Origin: Peptococcaceae bacterium
GTDB lineage: Bacteria; Bacillota; Peptococcia; DRI-13; UBA5745
Direction of reading: 5' to 3'
DNA: 6,829 nt
Assembly: GCA_031264885.1 (NCBI GenBank)
Contig: JAISDM010000243.1
Coordinates: forward strand, 1-6,829
The position numbers were made by a program, and so were the translations under genes. Shown here in pieces: positions 1-5,908 of the stretch. The notes under the pieces are model-generated. The model was not told where the DNA came from. It made no database searches and saw only the letters and a list, made by a program, of their open reading frames with translations. Numbering within the stretch: the stretch's first letter is position 1; every line of letters begins with the position of its first letter.

Positions 1-301
1 CAGATCAACCCCGGAACAACGCATCCGTAGGGGCGGCATCCTGCCGCCCGTCCCCGTCCGGGAACCATCATATCTTGTCATTCCGGGCTTGTCCCGGACT
101 CCACGTGCCTTCTTTCGCATTTCAGATCAACCCCGGAACAACGCATCCGTAGGGGCGGCATCCTGCCGCCCGTCCCCGTCCGGGAACTATCATATCTTGT
201 CATTCCGGGCTTGTCCCGGAATCCACGTCCCTTCTTTCGCGTTCCGGGTCAAGCCCGGAATCACACATCCGTAGGGGCGGCATCCTGCCGCCCGTCCCCG
301 G
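1..301. repeat. Tandem 122-bp repeat, ~2.4 copies, built from two palindromes
   Basis: The sequence starting at base 1 restarts at 123 with only a few differences, and again, more diverged, at about 245, stopping near 300. Each unit holds palindrome A (GTAGGGGCGGCAtccTGCCGCCC; 27-49, 149-171, 271-293), a linker of about 27 bp, and palindrome B (ATTCCGGG-cttgt-CCCGGAAT core; 77-103, 199-225). A third B-like palindrome with a different loop sits at 241-261. The array continues beyond the left edge. Copy 3 ends about 28 bp past the stop codon of the enolase-family gene, so its A hairpin could stabilise or end that transcript. Nothing here looks coding: open frames merely translate the repeat. 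Confidence 0.9.
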
Positions 302-320
302 TAAACGCGGCCTTCCCCCT

Positions 321-1442
321 TCAAAATCCCCCGCTGAACATGTTCTGCGGCTTCACCTTAGCCGGGTACCTCTCGCACGCCTCCGTATCAATATCTATAC
401 CGAGCCCCGGCGCGTCGGATACGAGAAGATACCCATCCTCGATTACCAGCTTCTCATTGGTCACCACAGCCCGGCGCGGCGTGTCCTTTATCATCTCCAG
501 AGACTCAAAATTCGGCAGCGTCGCGCAGACATGCGCCGCCGCTGCCGTCGCGATGGGACCGTTCGGATTGTGAGGCGCGATCTGAATGCTATGCACCTCA
601 GCCATGGCGCCGATTTTTTTGAGCTCGCTCATGCCGCCCGAATGCAGCAAATCAGGCTGTACATAATCCACCCCGTTTCTGTCGATCAATTCGCGGAACA
701 TCGTTTTGCCGAACAAACGCTCCCCGACCGCCGCAGGCACCGGACTGTGCTTATGAAACTCAATCGTATCCTGCACAATATCGGTAAACACAGGCTCCTC
801 CATGAAAAACGGCTTGAAAGGCGCCAGCTCCCTCGCCACCTTGAGCGCCGTGTGGACATTGAAACGGCCGTGCGCCTCAATCAGCAAGTCCACATTGGGC
901 CCGACCGCTTCCCGGATGGCCCCGAGAGCGTTCACGGCGCGATCCATAGCCTCGTGCGTGATGGTGATCCAGCTGTCCCCGAAGTAATCCCATTTGAGCG
1001 CCTTCGCGCCGCCTTCAACCGCGGCGCGCGCGGCGTCCGCGAACTCCTCCGGCGTCTTCGCCCCGGCCGCCCAGCCGTTCATATATACCTTAATCCTGTC
1101 ATTTACCTTGCCGCCGAACAATTGATAAGCAGGCATATTGTACAGCTTCCCCGTGATATCGACACACGCCGTTTCAATGGCGGCGATCGCCGAAAGCGTA
1201 CAGGGATCCGTGTGCCAGTACGTCTGACGGAAACATTCCAGGAACATCCGCTCAATCCGCGTAGGATCCGCGCCGATCACATAGGGCCGGATATCCTCAA
1301 ACGCCCCCATCGTCGCGTTCGTCTTCCACTCAACAGTCGCCTCCCCGACCCCGTACACACCCTCATCCGTAAACACCTTGACAAATATGTAATTCCTGTA
1401 CGACGCGCTCACCGCGTAAGTCTTGTAATCCACGATTTTCAC
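321..1442 (-). CDS. Enolase-superfamily sugar-acid dehydratase (mandelate racemase/muconate lactonizing family)
   Basis: The 373-residue protein has the usual length and order of this family: an N-terminal capping domain (about 1-115) and a (beta/alpha)7-beta barrel. The active-site set is complete. Metal ligands are Glu189 (in EAHGRF), a Glu of MEEP (215/216) and Glu241 (VGER). His191 follows the first ligand at the +2 position, as in D-galactonate dehydratase-type enzymes. Asp264 (VQPDLLHSGG) and His291 (APHNPNGP) form the His-Asp dyad, and Glu316 (FESLEM) is near the end. The second-strand base is KWD (150-152), not KxK, which fits an acid-sugar dehydratase better than a racemase. These enzymes turn aldonates into 2-keto-3-deoxy acids using Mg2+ in the cytoplasm; the substrate cannot be named from sequence. 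The start is GTG, with AAGGGAGG at 1453-1460, 10 nt upstream. It diverges from an SDR gene. Confidence 0.93.
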   Translation of the reverse strand: MKIVDYKTYAVSASYRNYIFVKVFTDEGVYGVGEATVEWKTNATMGAFEDIRPYVIGADPTRIERMFLECFRQTYWHTDPCTLSAIAAIETACVDITGKLYNMPAYQLFGGKVNDRIKVYMNGWAAGAKTPEEFADAARAAVEGGAKALKWDYFGDSWITITHEAMDRAVNALGAIREAVGPNVDLLIEAHGRFNVHTALKVARELAPFKPFFMEEPVFTDIVQDTIEFHKHSPVPAAVGERLFGKTMFRELIDRNGVDYVQPDLLHSGGMSELKKIGAMAEVHSIQIAPHNPNGPIATAAAAHVCATLPNFESLEMIKDTPRRAVVTNEKLVIEDGYLLVSDAPGLGIDIDTEACERYPAKVKPQNMFSGGF

Positions 1443-1502
1443 AATACCCGATCCTCCCTTTCATTCAGTCACATCCAAAAAGCCGTCATTCCGGCAAAAG
1501 CT

Positions 1503-1529
1503 GTCATTCCGGGCTTGTCCCGGAATCCA
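1503..1529. repeat. Palindrome B, single copy
   Basis: An ATTCCGGG...CCCGGAAT hairpin identical in core to the copies at 199-225 and 4108-4134. A truncated half-copy (GTCATTCCGG) precedes it at 1484-1493. It lies between the start of the enolase-family gene and that gene's candidate -10 box, so it may be transcribed in its 5' leader. Confidence 0.85.
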
Positions 1530-1555
1530 AACGCCGCGCGGCCGATATATCATTC

Positions 1556-1561
1556 ATTATA
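1556..1561 (-). promoter_or_regulatory. Candidate -10 box for the enolase-family gene
   Basis: The minus strand reads TATAAT here, about 115 nt upstream of the GTG start at 1442. At 17-bp spacing the -35 position (1579-1584) reads TGGTGA, a poor match, so this is a weak call. If used, the leader would contain the palindrome B hairpin. Confidence 0.3.
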
Positions 1562-1602
1562 ACGCATACGCTGTCGAATCACCAGAATTTCTTTGAACGT
1601 CT

Positions 1603-1625
1603 GTAGGGGCGGCATTTTGCCGCCC
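1603..1625. repeat. Palindrome A, single copy
   Basis: GTAGGGGCGGCA-ttt-TGCCGCCC hairpin with an 8-bp perfect arm pair. It is the same element as at 27-49 and 4251-4273, with a changed loop, and sits in the spacer between the divergent enolase-family and SDR genes, without palindrome B directly beside it. Confidence 0.85.
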
Positions 1626-1674
1626 GCCTTCGATAGACAGAATCTTTAAACTATAATAAATGCAAATATTTGGA

Positions 1675-1703
1675 TTGATTAATCGTTCGCCCGGGTTTAC
1701 AAT
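1675..1703 (+). promoter_or_regulatory. Candidate promoter of the SDR gene
   Basis: TTGATT (1675-1680) and TACAAT (1698-1703) are separated by 17 bp, giving 4/6 and 5/6 matches to the sigma-70-type consensus. The predicted transcription start near 1710 leaves a short leader with the Shine-Dalgarno at 1715-1721. An alternative -10 (TATAAT, 1652-1657) has no good -35. Two perfect small palindromes, CAAATATTTG (1663-1672) and GATTAATC (1677-1684), flank or overlap the -35 and could be operator sites; that is inference. Confidence 0.5.
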
Positions 1704-1729
1704 ATGAGTATCAGAAAGGGGATGTCTTT

Positions 1730-2494
1730 ATGAACTTATTTGATCTCAAAGGTAAAATCGCGTTGGTCACCGGCGCCTCGTCAGGACTCGGGGTACAATT
1801 CGCGAAAGCCCTGGCGGGACAGGGCGCGGATCTGGCCATCATAGCCAGAAGACAGGAGAAACTGGAAGAAGCCAAGAAAACAATCGAAGCCATGGGCGTC
1901 CGCTGCCTGGCCGTCAAATGCGACGTGCTGAACACAGACAGCATCAAAGCCGCCGCAGCCCAAATCAAAACCCATTACGGTCGGATCGATATTCTTGTGA
2001 ATAACGCCGGCACCGCCCGGTCGAACCCCGCCGAATCCCAGAGCGACGACGATTGGAACGCCGTCATCGACACCAATCTGAACGGCGTATACTTCGTCGC
2101 CCGCGAAGTCGGCAAAGTCATGATCGAGCAGAAATACGGCAAGATCATCAACCTGGGCTCGATACATAGCAGCGTCGCCATGTCCACCAGCCCGCTGAAC
2201 GCCTACTGCGCCTCAAAGGGCGGCGTCCAGATGCTGACCAAGGCGCTGGCCGCCGAATGGGCCAAGTACAACATCACCGTGAACGCCATCGGGCCGGCTT
2301 ATTTCCCCTCCGAAATGACCGACGCCGTTCTCAGCAACCCCGCCTTTGATCAGGTGGTCAAGACCTACTGCCCCATGGGCCGTCCCGGCAAATCCGGAGA
2401 ATTGGACGGCGCGGTCATCTATTTCGCCTCCGACGCCTCCAGCTACACCACCGGCCAGCTCCTAAGCATCGACGGCGGCTGGACAGCGATCTGA
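1730..2494 (+). CDS. Short-chain dehydrogenase/reductase (SDR), classical type
   Basis: This 254-residue protein has the full classical SDR layout. The Rossmann glycine motif is TGASSGLG (14-21), Asp65 (CDV) contacts adenine, and NNAG is at 91-94. The catalytic tetrad is Asn116, Ser144 (NLGSI), Tyr159 and Lys163 (YCASK), and the C-terminus reads IDGGW. Arg40/Arg41 at the end of strand beta2 suggest NADP(H), by family knowledge. Length and motifs resemble gluconate 5-dehydrogenase/KduD/FabG-like enzymes. The divergent sugar-acid dehydratase makes a sugar-acid or keto-acid substrate more likely than a fatty-acid role, but the substrate is not proven. The ATG start has AAAGGGG (1715-1721) 8 nt upstream. 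The gene is followed by a strong terminator. Confidence 0.95.
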   Translation: MNLFDLKGKIALVTGASSGLGVQFAKALAGQGADLAIIARRQEKLEEAKKTIEAMGVRCLAVKCDVLNTDSIKAAAAQIKTHYGRIDILVNNAGTARSNPAESQSDDDWNAVIDTNLNGVYFVAREVGKVMIEQKYGKIINLGSIHSSVAMSTSPLNAYCASKGGVQMLTKALAAEWAKYNITVNAIGPAYFPSEMTDAVLSNPAFDQVVKTYCPMGRPGKSGELDGAVIYFASDASSYTTGQLLSIDGGWTAI

Positions 2495-2539
2495 GACAGT
2501 CTCTCTCAACAATACGGCCGCCGGAAACAGCGCCAAACA

Positions 2540-2573
2540 AAAGATAAGCCGCCCGTTATGGCGGCTTATCTTT
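2540..2573. terminator. Bidirectional intrinsic terminator
   Basis: A perfect 14-bp stem (2540-2553 with 2560-2573) encloses a 6-nt loop. On the plus strand it ends in TTTGTT; on the minus strand the stem is followed by TTTTGTTT. It lies between two converging genes (stop codons at 2494 and 2575) and can serve both. Confidence 0.85.
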
Positions 2574-2574
2574 G

Positions 2575-3735
2575 TTATGCCCCCGGATAGTTTACATTTT
2601 TCAACACCACAGTAAAAGAAGAACTCGTAGAATAAAACTCCGGCTGGAACCGCTCAGAATATCCCGGCAGTTTTTTTGTCTCATTTACGATTTTTTCCAG
2701 CCCGCTCCCGCGGCGCTCCATATATTTCATACGGTGGAACAAATCCGCGATGTTCGGGTTGCGCCGTTCGGATTTAAGCCGCTCGATGTCCAGTTCCTGA
2801 ATCATCTTGCCGCCGTACATCCCGCCCGGCGAAGAAATTTCCACACGGTCGTCGTAAATATCTATGTGAATCTCGCTGCCCAGAATCAAGTAATCCCGGT
2901 GAATCAGAGCGTTCACCAGGCATTCAGTCACGGCGCGCTCCGCGTAATCCGGCTTGTCAACGCGCCCCATCGCCTCTTTCACAAAACGGACCTTGGTATT
3001 GTTCTTTATAAAGTCTCTGCCGCTGCCCAGGAGATAAATAAGGTTGCCCTCGTATTCCTTGTCGTCCAGCGCGTCGTCAAAGATCGAACCCTTGCGCAAA
3101 CCGCTCCACCGCGTACAAAACAGCCGCGAGTTATATACGATGTGCTGATCGGTCAGCAGCGACCCGGCGCGCGTCAAGTAACCGTCCCCGTTCGCCAGCC
3201 CGAATGAAACATAATCAGTCGGCTCAAAGCGCAGACGCGATCTTTGAAGGTAGGTAGCCTCCAGGAGCGTGAAGCTGTAATCGTCTTTCTTATATTCCGT
3301 CACTATTGAATCAAAGGTGCGGTTGCCGCCTTTGAGAATCAGCTCATTGAGGATGTGGTCGGGCGCGGGAACACTTTCACTGCCTATGCGAATGTATGCC
3401 CGCTTGATCCCGTCCGCCGAATAGTAATAAGGCGTGCTGCGCCCGGCTTTCACAACGAGCGCCAGAATGTCTTTGCCGCACTCGGAATGAGGCGTGAGGA
3501 TAAAATCCGGCAGAGGGGTAATCCGCGCTTTGATCCTGTCGCTGATAAACTCCGCGTCAGATTGCGCGTCAGCTAATCCAATCACGCGGCTGTCATTCCC
3601 AACGCCGAAAAAGAGGGTGCCGCCGATGCCGTTGGCAAACGCGCCCACGCTCTTCAGCCAGCTAACCGGCTTGCCGCGTTCCAATTCACTTTTGAATTCA
3701 TACTCAGTAGCTTCCGCGATCAAAGACAAAATCAT
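2575..3735 (-). CDS. AlbA_2 (Schlafen AAA-4)-domain ATP-binding protein, putative transcriptional regulator
   Basis: Counting from the first ATG at 3759, residues ~14-135 match the AlbA_2/Slfn divergent AAA-4 domain: E-x-EFK (20-23), W34, then KSVGAFANGIGGTLFFGV (36-53). The C-terminal half looks like HATPase_c_4: TECLVNALIHRDY (278-290, N-box-like), YDDRVEISSPGG (302-313), then RRNPNIADLFHRM (332-344) and ERRGSGLEKI (348-357). Such proteins are often annotated as ATP-dependent DNA helicase-like or regulatory proteins; true function is mostly unknown. I prefer the second ATG (3733-3735; 386 residues), because GAGGTGAGG (3742-3750) lies 6 nt upstream and inside the longer frame. The longer start has only a distant AGAAGG. 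It converges on the SDR gene and shares its terminator. A decayed small gene lies immediately upstream on the same strand. Confidence 0.88.
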   Translation of the reverse strand: MILSLIAEATEYEFKSELERGKPVSWLKSVGAFANGIGGTLFFGVGNDSRVIGLADAQSDAEFISDRIKARITPLPDFILTPHSECGKDILALVVKAGRSTPYYYSADGIKRAYIRIGSESVPAPDHILNELILKGGNRTFDSIVTEYKKDDYSFTLLEATYLQRSRLRFEPTDYVSFGLANGDGYLTRAGSLLTDQHIVYNSRLFCTRWSGLRKGSIFDDALDDKEYEGNLIYLLGSGRDFIKNNTKVRFVKEAMGRVDKPDYAERAVTECLVNALIHRDYLILGSEIHIDIYDDRVEISSPGGMYGGKMIQELDIERLKSERRNPNIADLFHRMKYMERRGSGLEKIVNETKKLPGYSERFQPEFYSTSSSFTVVLKNVNYPGA

Positions 3736-3741
3736 AACTCG

Positions 3742-3750
3742 CCTCACCTC
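3742..3750 (-). promoter_or_regulatory. Ribosome binding site deciding the AlbA_2 gene start
   Basis: GAGGTGAGG on the minus strand, 6 nt before ATG at 3735. Because it falls within codons 4-6 of the longer frame opening at 3759, it argues for the shorter protein. Confidence 0.6.
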
Positions 3751-3778
3751 TTTCCTCATTGCCTACATGTTACCTTCT

Positions 3779-4036
3779 CTACTTCTCACAGCCAATCGTA
3801 TCAATTGATTTGAAATCTTGATAGTCCTCCTCATCAAACGTCCCGGCAAACGAAAGCAGCTTTTCCTTGATCCGTTGGGTACGCCTCGCCTATTTTTCGC
3901 TCACAGTCATCTTCATCATAACACTCGTCCCTGTTAAACTTATAGCCGCTTGGTATTTCCACAGGATTAGCGCCGGCAATCGAAAAGAGTTTGCCACAGC
4001 TTCCTGACCATCCGTTCTAATACTAATCCGAGCCAT
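3779..4036 (-). pseudogene. Frameshifted small gene, possibly a VapB/AbrB-type antitoxin remnant
   Basis: An ATG at 4036 with AGAGG 9 nt upstream and a TAG at 3779-3781 are in the same frame, 86 codons apart, but that frame is broken by a TAG in the middle. The start reads MARISIRTDGQEAV. The next frame then gives a protein-like NPVEIPSGYKFNRDE and later KIGEAYP. The first frame resumes with RIKEKLLSFAGTFDEEDY. Stitching these needs two compensating indels. The order G-x-Q-A-V, I-P-x-G-Y-K-F-x-x-D-E, then an acidic C-terminus resembles VapB antitoxins, about 75-85 residues long. The resemblance is by eye and weak. No PIN-domain toxin gene is next to it. It lies just upstream of the AlbA_2 gene on the same strand. 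Confidence 0.4.
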
Positions 4037-4107
4037 TCTTTATCGCCTCTAAGCGCATTGTATACCAAAAACAACGCAATGTCGAGTGTAAAGCTTATGT
4101 CGTCCCC

Positions 4108-4186
4108 GTCATTCCGGGCTTGTCCCGGAATCCAAAAATGATAAACAAACAAAGGAACCTGGATTCTGGAACAGGCCCAGAATGAC
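4108..4186. repeat. Inverted pair of palindrome B elements
   Basis: A forward B copy (4108-4134) is followed after 26 bp by a reverse, degenerate B copy (4161-4186). The pair could fold as two small hairpins or one long cruciform, as in BIME-type arrangements of REP elements. Confidence 0.8.
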
Positions 4187-4203
4187 AAAATTGTGATAGT
4201 TTT

Positions 4204-4279
4204 CGGACGGTCCCGGGCGACAGGATGCCGCCCGCGTTATACACGGTATCGTAGGGGCGGCATTCTGCCGCCCGTCTTT
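4204..4279. repeat. Twin palindrome A module, copy 1
   Basis: CGGACGGTCCC, a degenerate reverse A palindrome, CGCGTTATACACGGTATC, then a forward A palindrome (4251-4273) and GTCTTT. The same arrangement recurs at 5682-5765. Here about 9 bp at the inner edge of the reverse A copy are missing. The module ends exactly where the transposase remnant becomes recognisable. Confidence 0.85.
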
Positions 4280-4283
4280 CCCC

Positions 4284-4738
4284 AATGCCGCTTGGGGTTG
4301 GGATAGCCACAATGAACGTCCCTTCTATGGCTATACGGGGGATATGACAGCAAAGACCGTTCCCGGATCAAGTGGCGTTGCCCGCGTGTCCTCGGTAAAT
4401 GCGAAGCCAGCGAGGCTTGCGATAGCTGCTCACATTCCTTATACGGCAGGGTCGTCTACACCAAACCCGAGTGGGATTTGCGTATTTTTACCAGAATCAC
4501 CCGGGGCAGCGAACGTTTTAAGGCGAAGATGAAAGAGCGGACTGCCGCCGAACGGGTCAACAACCGGATTTTACATCACTATGGGCTGGAAAACGCCAAA
4601 GTGCGCGGTAAAAAAAGAATTTCGTTCTTTGCTGCCCTCGCCGGCTTTAATGTCCACCTTGACGCGCAACTCACCGAGTTAAAAGCCAGGGGCTCGTTTG
4701 ATTTTAACGCTATCTTCGGCATCGAAGCTGTCGCTTAA
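4284..4738 (+). pseudogene. DDE transposase remnant, internally deleted and frameshifted
   Basis: Frame one (4284 to about 4352) reads AAWGWDSHNERPFYGYTGD, matching the middle of DDE transposases of the IS4/IS1182-like kind with a conserved W-x-D-S-H segment. From 4352 a different frame reads KDRSRIKWRCP, then C-x-x-C spacing, LYGRVVYTKPEWDLRIFTR, RTAAERVNNRILHHYGLE and RGKKRISFFAALAGFNVHL before a TAA at 4738. That is the typical C-terminal part of the same proteins. In full-length relatives well over 100 residues separate these parts, so the N-terminus and a central block are gone. A 86-residue open frame from 4478 is only the tail of this remnant. IS family is assigned from memory of motifs, not by search. 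No terminal inverted repeat was identified. Confidence 0.85.
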
Positions 4739-4984
4739 TACTGCGATTCCATATTTTTTAAAAATCTGCTGACGGCAGGTTAGCTTTGCTATGCCCTTTT
4801 TGTCCGTTTTTTCCTGTGCTCGAGATTTTTACCTGTTTCTTCGGTTTTCACTTTACCCTTTGGGACGCTCCTTCTTCATTGGATTTTCGAGGACACTCAA
4901 GTTAATTTCATGTCCGCCGCGCGCGCGAACGTGCAAACTTCCGCGCAAAACCGTGCGAAAAAACACAGATCGTTGTGACGCGGC
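4739..4984. other. Gene-free stretch after the transposase remnant
   Basis: T-rich from 4750 to about 4870, then GC-rich. I see no convincing gene; one open frame of 66 codons (4791-4991) has no Shine-Dalgarno and low-complexity composition. The first part may be the 3' noncoding end of the insertion sequence whose transposase remnant ends at 4738, but I could not place its boundary. Confidence 0.5.
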
Positions 4985-5125
4985 GTGCTAATTAACACTT
5001 TTTCAGCAAGGATCCCTGAGTTCACGCCATTTTTAGCACACTTCCCCGCGACGAAGCGTGTTAATCAGCACAGTCTTCGCGCAAAACTGTGTTATTTAGC
5101 ATACTTTTGCGCGACGTTTTGCGCG
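4985..5125. repeat. Degenerate ~31-bp repeat array with GTGCTRAWTAACAC boxes
   Basis: The minus strand shows units of 30-32 bp: a GCGCG-A/C-AA block followed by a 14-nt box. Clear boxes are ATGCTAAATAACAC (5089-5102), GTGCTGATTAACAC (5058-5071) and, on the plus strand, GTGCTAATTAACAC (4985-4998). Decayed versions lie near 5030-5040 and 5005-5010; the AGCA core recurs at 5005, 5035, 5067 and 5098. GCGCAAAAC words also occur at 4943 and 5079, and inverted at 5105-5125. The box is nearly self-complementary (GTG...CAC), as many protein-binding operators are. No open frame explains it. Confidence 0.6.
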
Positions 5126-5135
5126 TTTTGACCTA

Positions 5136-5269
5136 TTGCGGCCAAATCTTTCATCCATAAGTGAAAACGCCGCCGGGTCTGTTTTACCCATTTTCAATCG
5201 CCTCCGTTCAGTTCCCGCTGTATGTATTTCGGCAGTTTCGCCACTGCCACATCATAGGCATGGTCGATC
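5136..5269. repeat. Direct repeat, left copy (operon duplication)
   Basis: About 134 bp nearly identical to 6291-6424 at a constant offset of 1155 bp, with roughly eight differences. It covers the end of the yjbR-like gene, the 2-nt gap, and the first codons of the oxidase-like gene. Confidence 0.95.
5141..5191 (-). pseudogene. 5' fragment of a pyridoxamine-phosphate-oxidase-like gene
   Basis: Starting with ATG at 5191, two nt after the yjbR-like stop, the frame reads MGKTDPAAFSLMDERFG, identical but for one residue to the start of the intact gene at 6346. Homology fades a few codons later (GRNR against GCDT), and the frame runs out into the ~31-bp repeat array, ending at a TAA near 5097-5099. 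Only about 17 codons of the 145 are kept. The Shine-Dalgarno (GGAGG within the end of the upstream gene) is still present, so a short peptide could be made, but no function is expected. Confidence 0.85.
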
Positions 5270-5583
5270 ATCCGCAGGATTTCTTCGTCGGACACTGTTC
5301 CGTCCAGATTAACCGTATTGAAATGCGGCTGCTGAACGGGCGGACAGTGCCAGCCCCGCGTCACCGATCCGGGATAGGCGCTCCGATAATAGGCCGCCGA
5401 ATCCGGGCGGCAATTCAACGTAACCTTTTCCTCGCCGCGCAATATGAACGGCTGCGCGAAGATGCGCCCTTTCGTCTGAGACGGCGCTTTTACCTTGACG
5501 ACCGGGAATATGGGGTTGAACGGGTAATCCAGATAAGCGCCGGTTTTTTTGAGGCAGTAGTCGGTGATCTCCTGGAGCGTCAC
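5194..5583 (-). CDS. MmcQ/YjbR-family protein
   Basis: The 129-residue product matches the MmcQ/YjbR family (PF04237) in size and motifs: TLQEITDYCLKKTGAYLDYPF at the start, with the G-A-x-x-D-Y-P-F signature. It continues with EEKVTLNCRPDSAAYYRSAYPG (51-72), a histidine-aromatic stretch near WH (78-79), HFNTVNLDG (87-95), and MIDHAYDVAVAKLPK (105-119). These small cytoplasmic proteins have a CyaY-like fold and are called DNA-binding in databases; the real role is unclear. I chose GTG at 5583, since AAGGAGG (5589-5595) lies 5 nt upstream and the product then has family length. An ATG at 5646 would add 21 residues, but overlaps the probable -10 box. In its operon it was followed by an oxidase-like gene, now truncated. 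Confidence 0.9.
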   Translation of the reverse strand: MTLQEITDYCLKKTGAYLDYPFNPIFPVVKVKAPSQTKGRIFAQPFILRGEEKVTLNCRPDSAAYYRSAYPGSVTRGWHCPPVQQPHFNTVNLDGTVSDEEILRMIDHAYDVAVAKLPKYIQRELNGGD

Positions 5584-5588
5584 GGTGT

Positions 5589-5595
5589 CCTCCTT
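5589..5595 (-). promoter_or_regulatory. Ribosome binding site deciding the YjbR gene start
   Basis: A perfect AAGGAGG on the minus strand, 5 nt before GTG at 5583. Upstream in-frame ATGs (5610, 5646) have no comparable site. Confidence 0.75.
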
Positions 5596-5607
5596 ATTAC
5601 ATTCCTC

Positions 5608-5657
5608 CATATTGTTTTGCCGCTGAATCCGTGCGGTTGAGTTCATTATACTTTATG
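5608..5657 (-). promoter_or_regulatory. Promoter region of the yjbR-like gene, duplicated at 6511-6561
   Basis: The minus strand has TATAAT at 5645-5650, within a ~47-bp block shared with the region upstream of the second operon copy. At 17-bp spacing the -35 position (5668-5673) reads AAAAAT, so the -35 seems poor or altered on this copy. The conservation between copies is the best evidence that the block matters. Confidence 0.45.
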
Positions 5658-5681
5658 TATAGGTCGAATTTTTGTTATTTC

Positions 5682-5765
5682 CGGACGGTCCCAGGCGGCA
5701 GAATGCCGCCCCTACAGACGCGTTATACACGGTATCGTAGGGGCGGCATCCTGCCGCCCGTCTTT
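5682..5765. repeat. Twin palindrome A module, copy 2
   Basis: The fuller version of the module at 4204-4279: CGGACGGTCCC, reverse A palindrome (5693-5715), CAGACGCGTTATACACGG and on to a forward A palindrome (5737-5759), then GTCTTT. It lies between the two halves of the duplicated operon. Confidence 0.85.
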
Positions 5766-5908
5766 AAACAACCGCGGATTCCTAAACCAGACTAAACTGC
5801 GAATCGCAGATTTTATAAAAATAAATTGCTTTTTATGAATCCTTCACACCTCTCCGCGATTGAAAAGTGTGGCGAATGTAGACAGAATTTGCAATAGGGA
5901 ATTACGCT
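5766..5908. other. AT-rich spacer with a small hairpin
   Basis: A perfect CTGCGA-a-TCGCAG palindrome (5797-5809) is flanked on the plus-strand side by ATTTTAT and on the minus-strand side by TTTAG. It could be a weak terminator about 100 nt downstream of the oxidase-like gene. Nothing else stands out. Confidence 0.35.

Noticed and set aside
1..301. CRISPR array
   Set aside because: Period is 122 bp with conserved linkers and only 2.4 copies; no variable spacers and no cas genes.
89..573. Two short plus-strand open frames over the left repeats
   Set aside because: They translate the tandem palindromic repeat and then run antisense to the enolase-family gene; no Shine-Dalgarno and no family resemblance.
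531..1562. Long plus-strand open frame (343 codons) opposite the enolase-family gene
   Set aside because: Arg/His/Pro-rich shadow on the antisense strand of a gene with a complete active site; ends in palindrome sequence.
1781..2187. Minus-strand open frames inside the SDR gene
   Set aside because: Antisense shadows of a clearly coding SDR gene.
2572..3207. 211-codon plus-strand open frame
   Set aside because: Antisense to the AlbA_2 gene and starting inside the terminator hairpin.
3967..4312. Three minus-strand open frames over palindrome repeats
   Set aside because: Their N-terminal parts translate palindromes A and B; only the 3779-4036 segment shows gene-like start and stop signals.
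4791..4991. 66-codon plus-strand open frame
   Set aside because: No ribosome binding site, low-complexity Phe/Leu/Arg content, overlaps the start of the repeat array.
4985..5125. CRISPR-like ~31-bp repeats
   Set aside because: Units are adjacent and degenerate, without unique spacers.
5161..5640. 159-codon plus-strand open frame opposite the yjbR-like gene
   Set aside because: Antisense shadow. Its similarity to the open frame at 6316-6543 comes from the operon duplication, not from a real protein.
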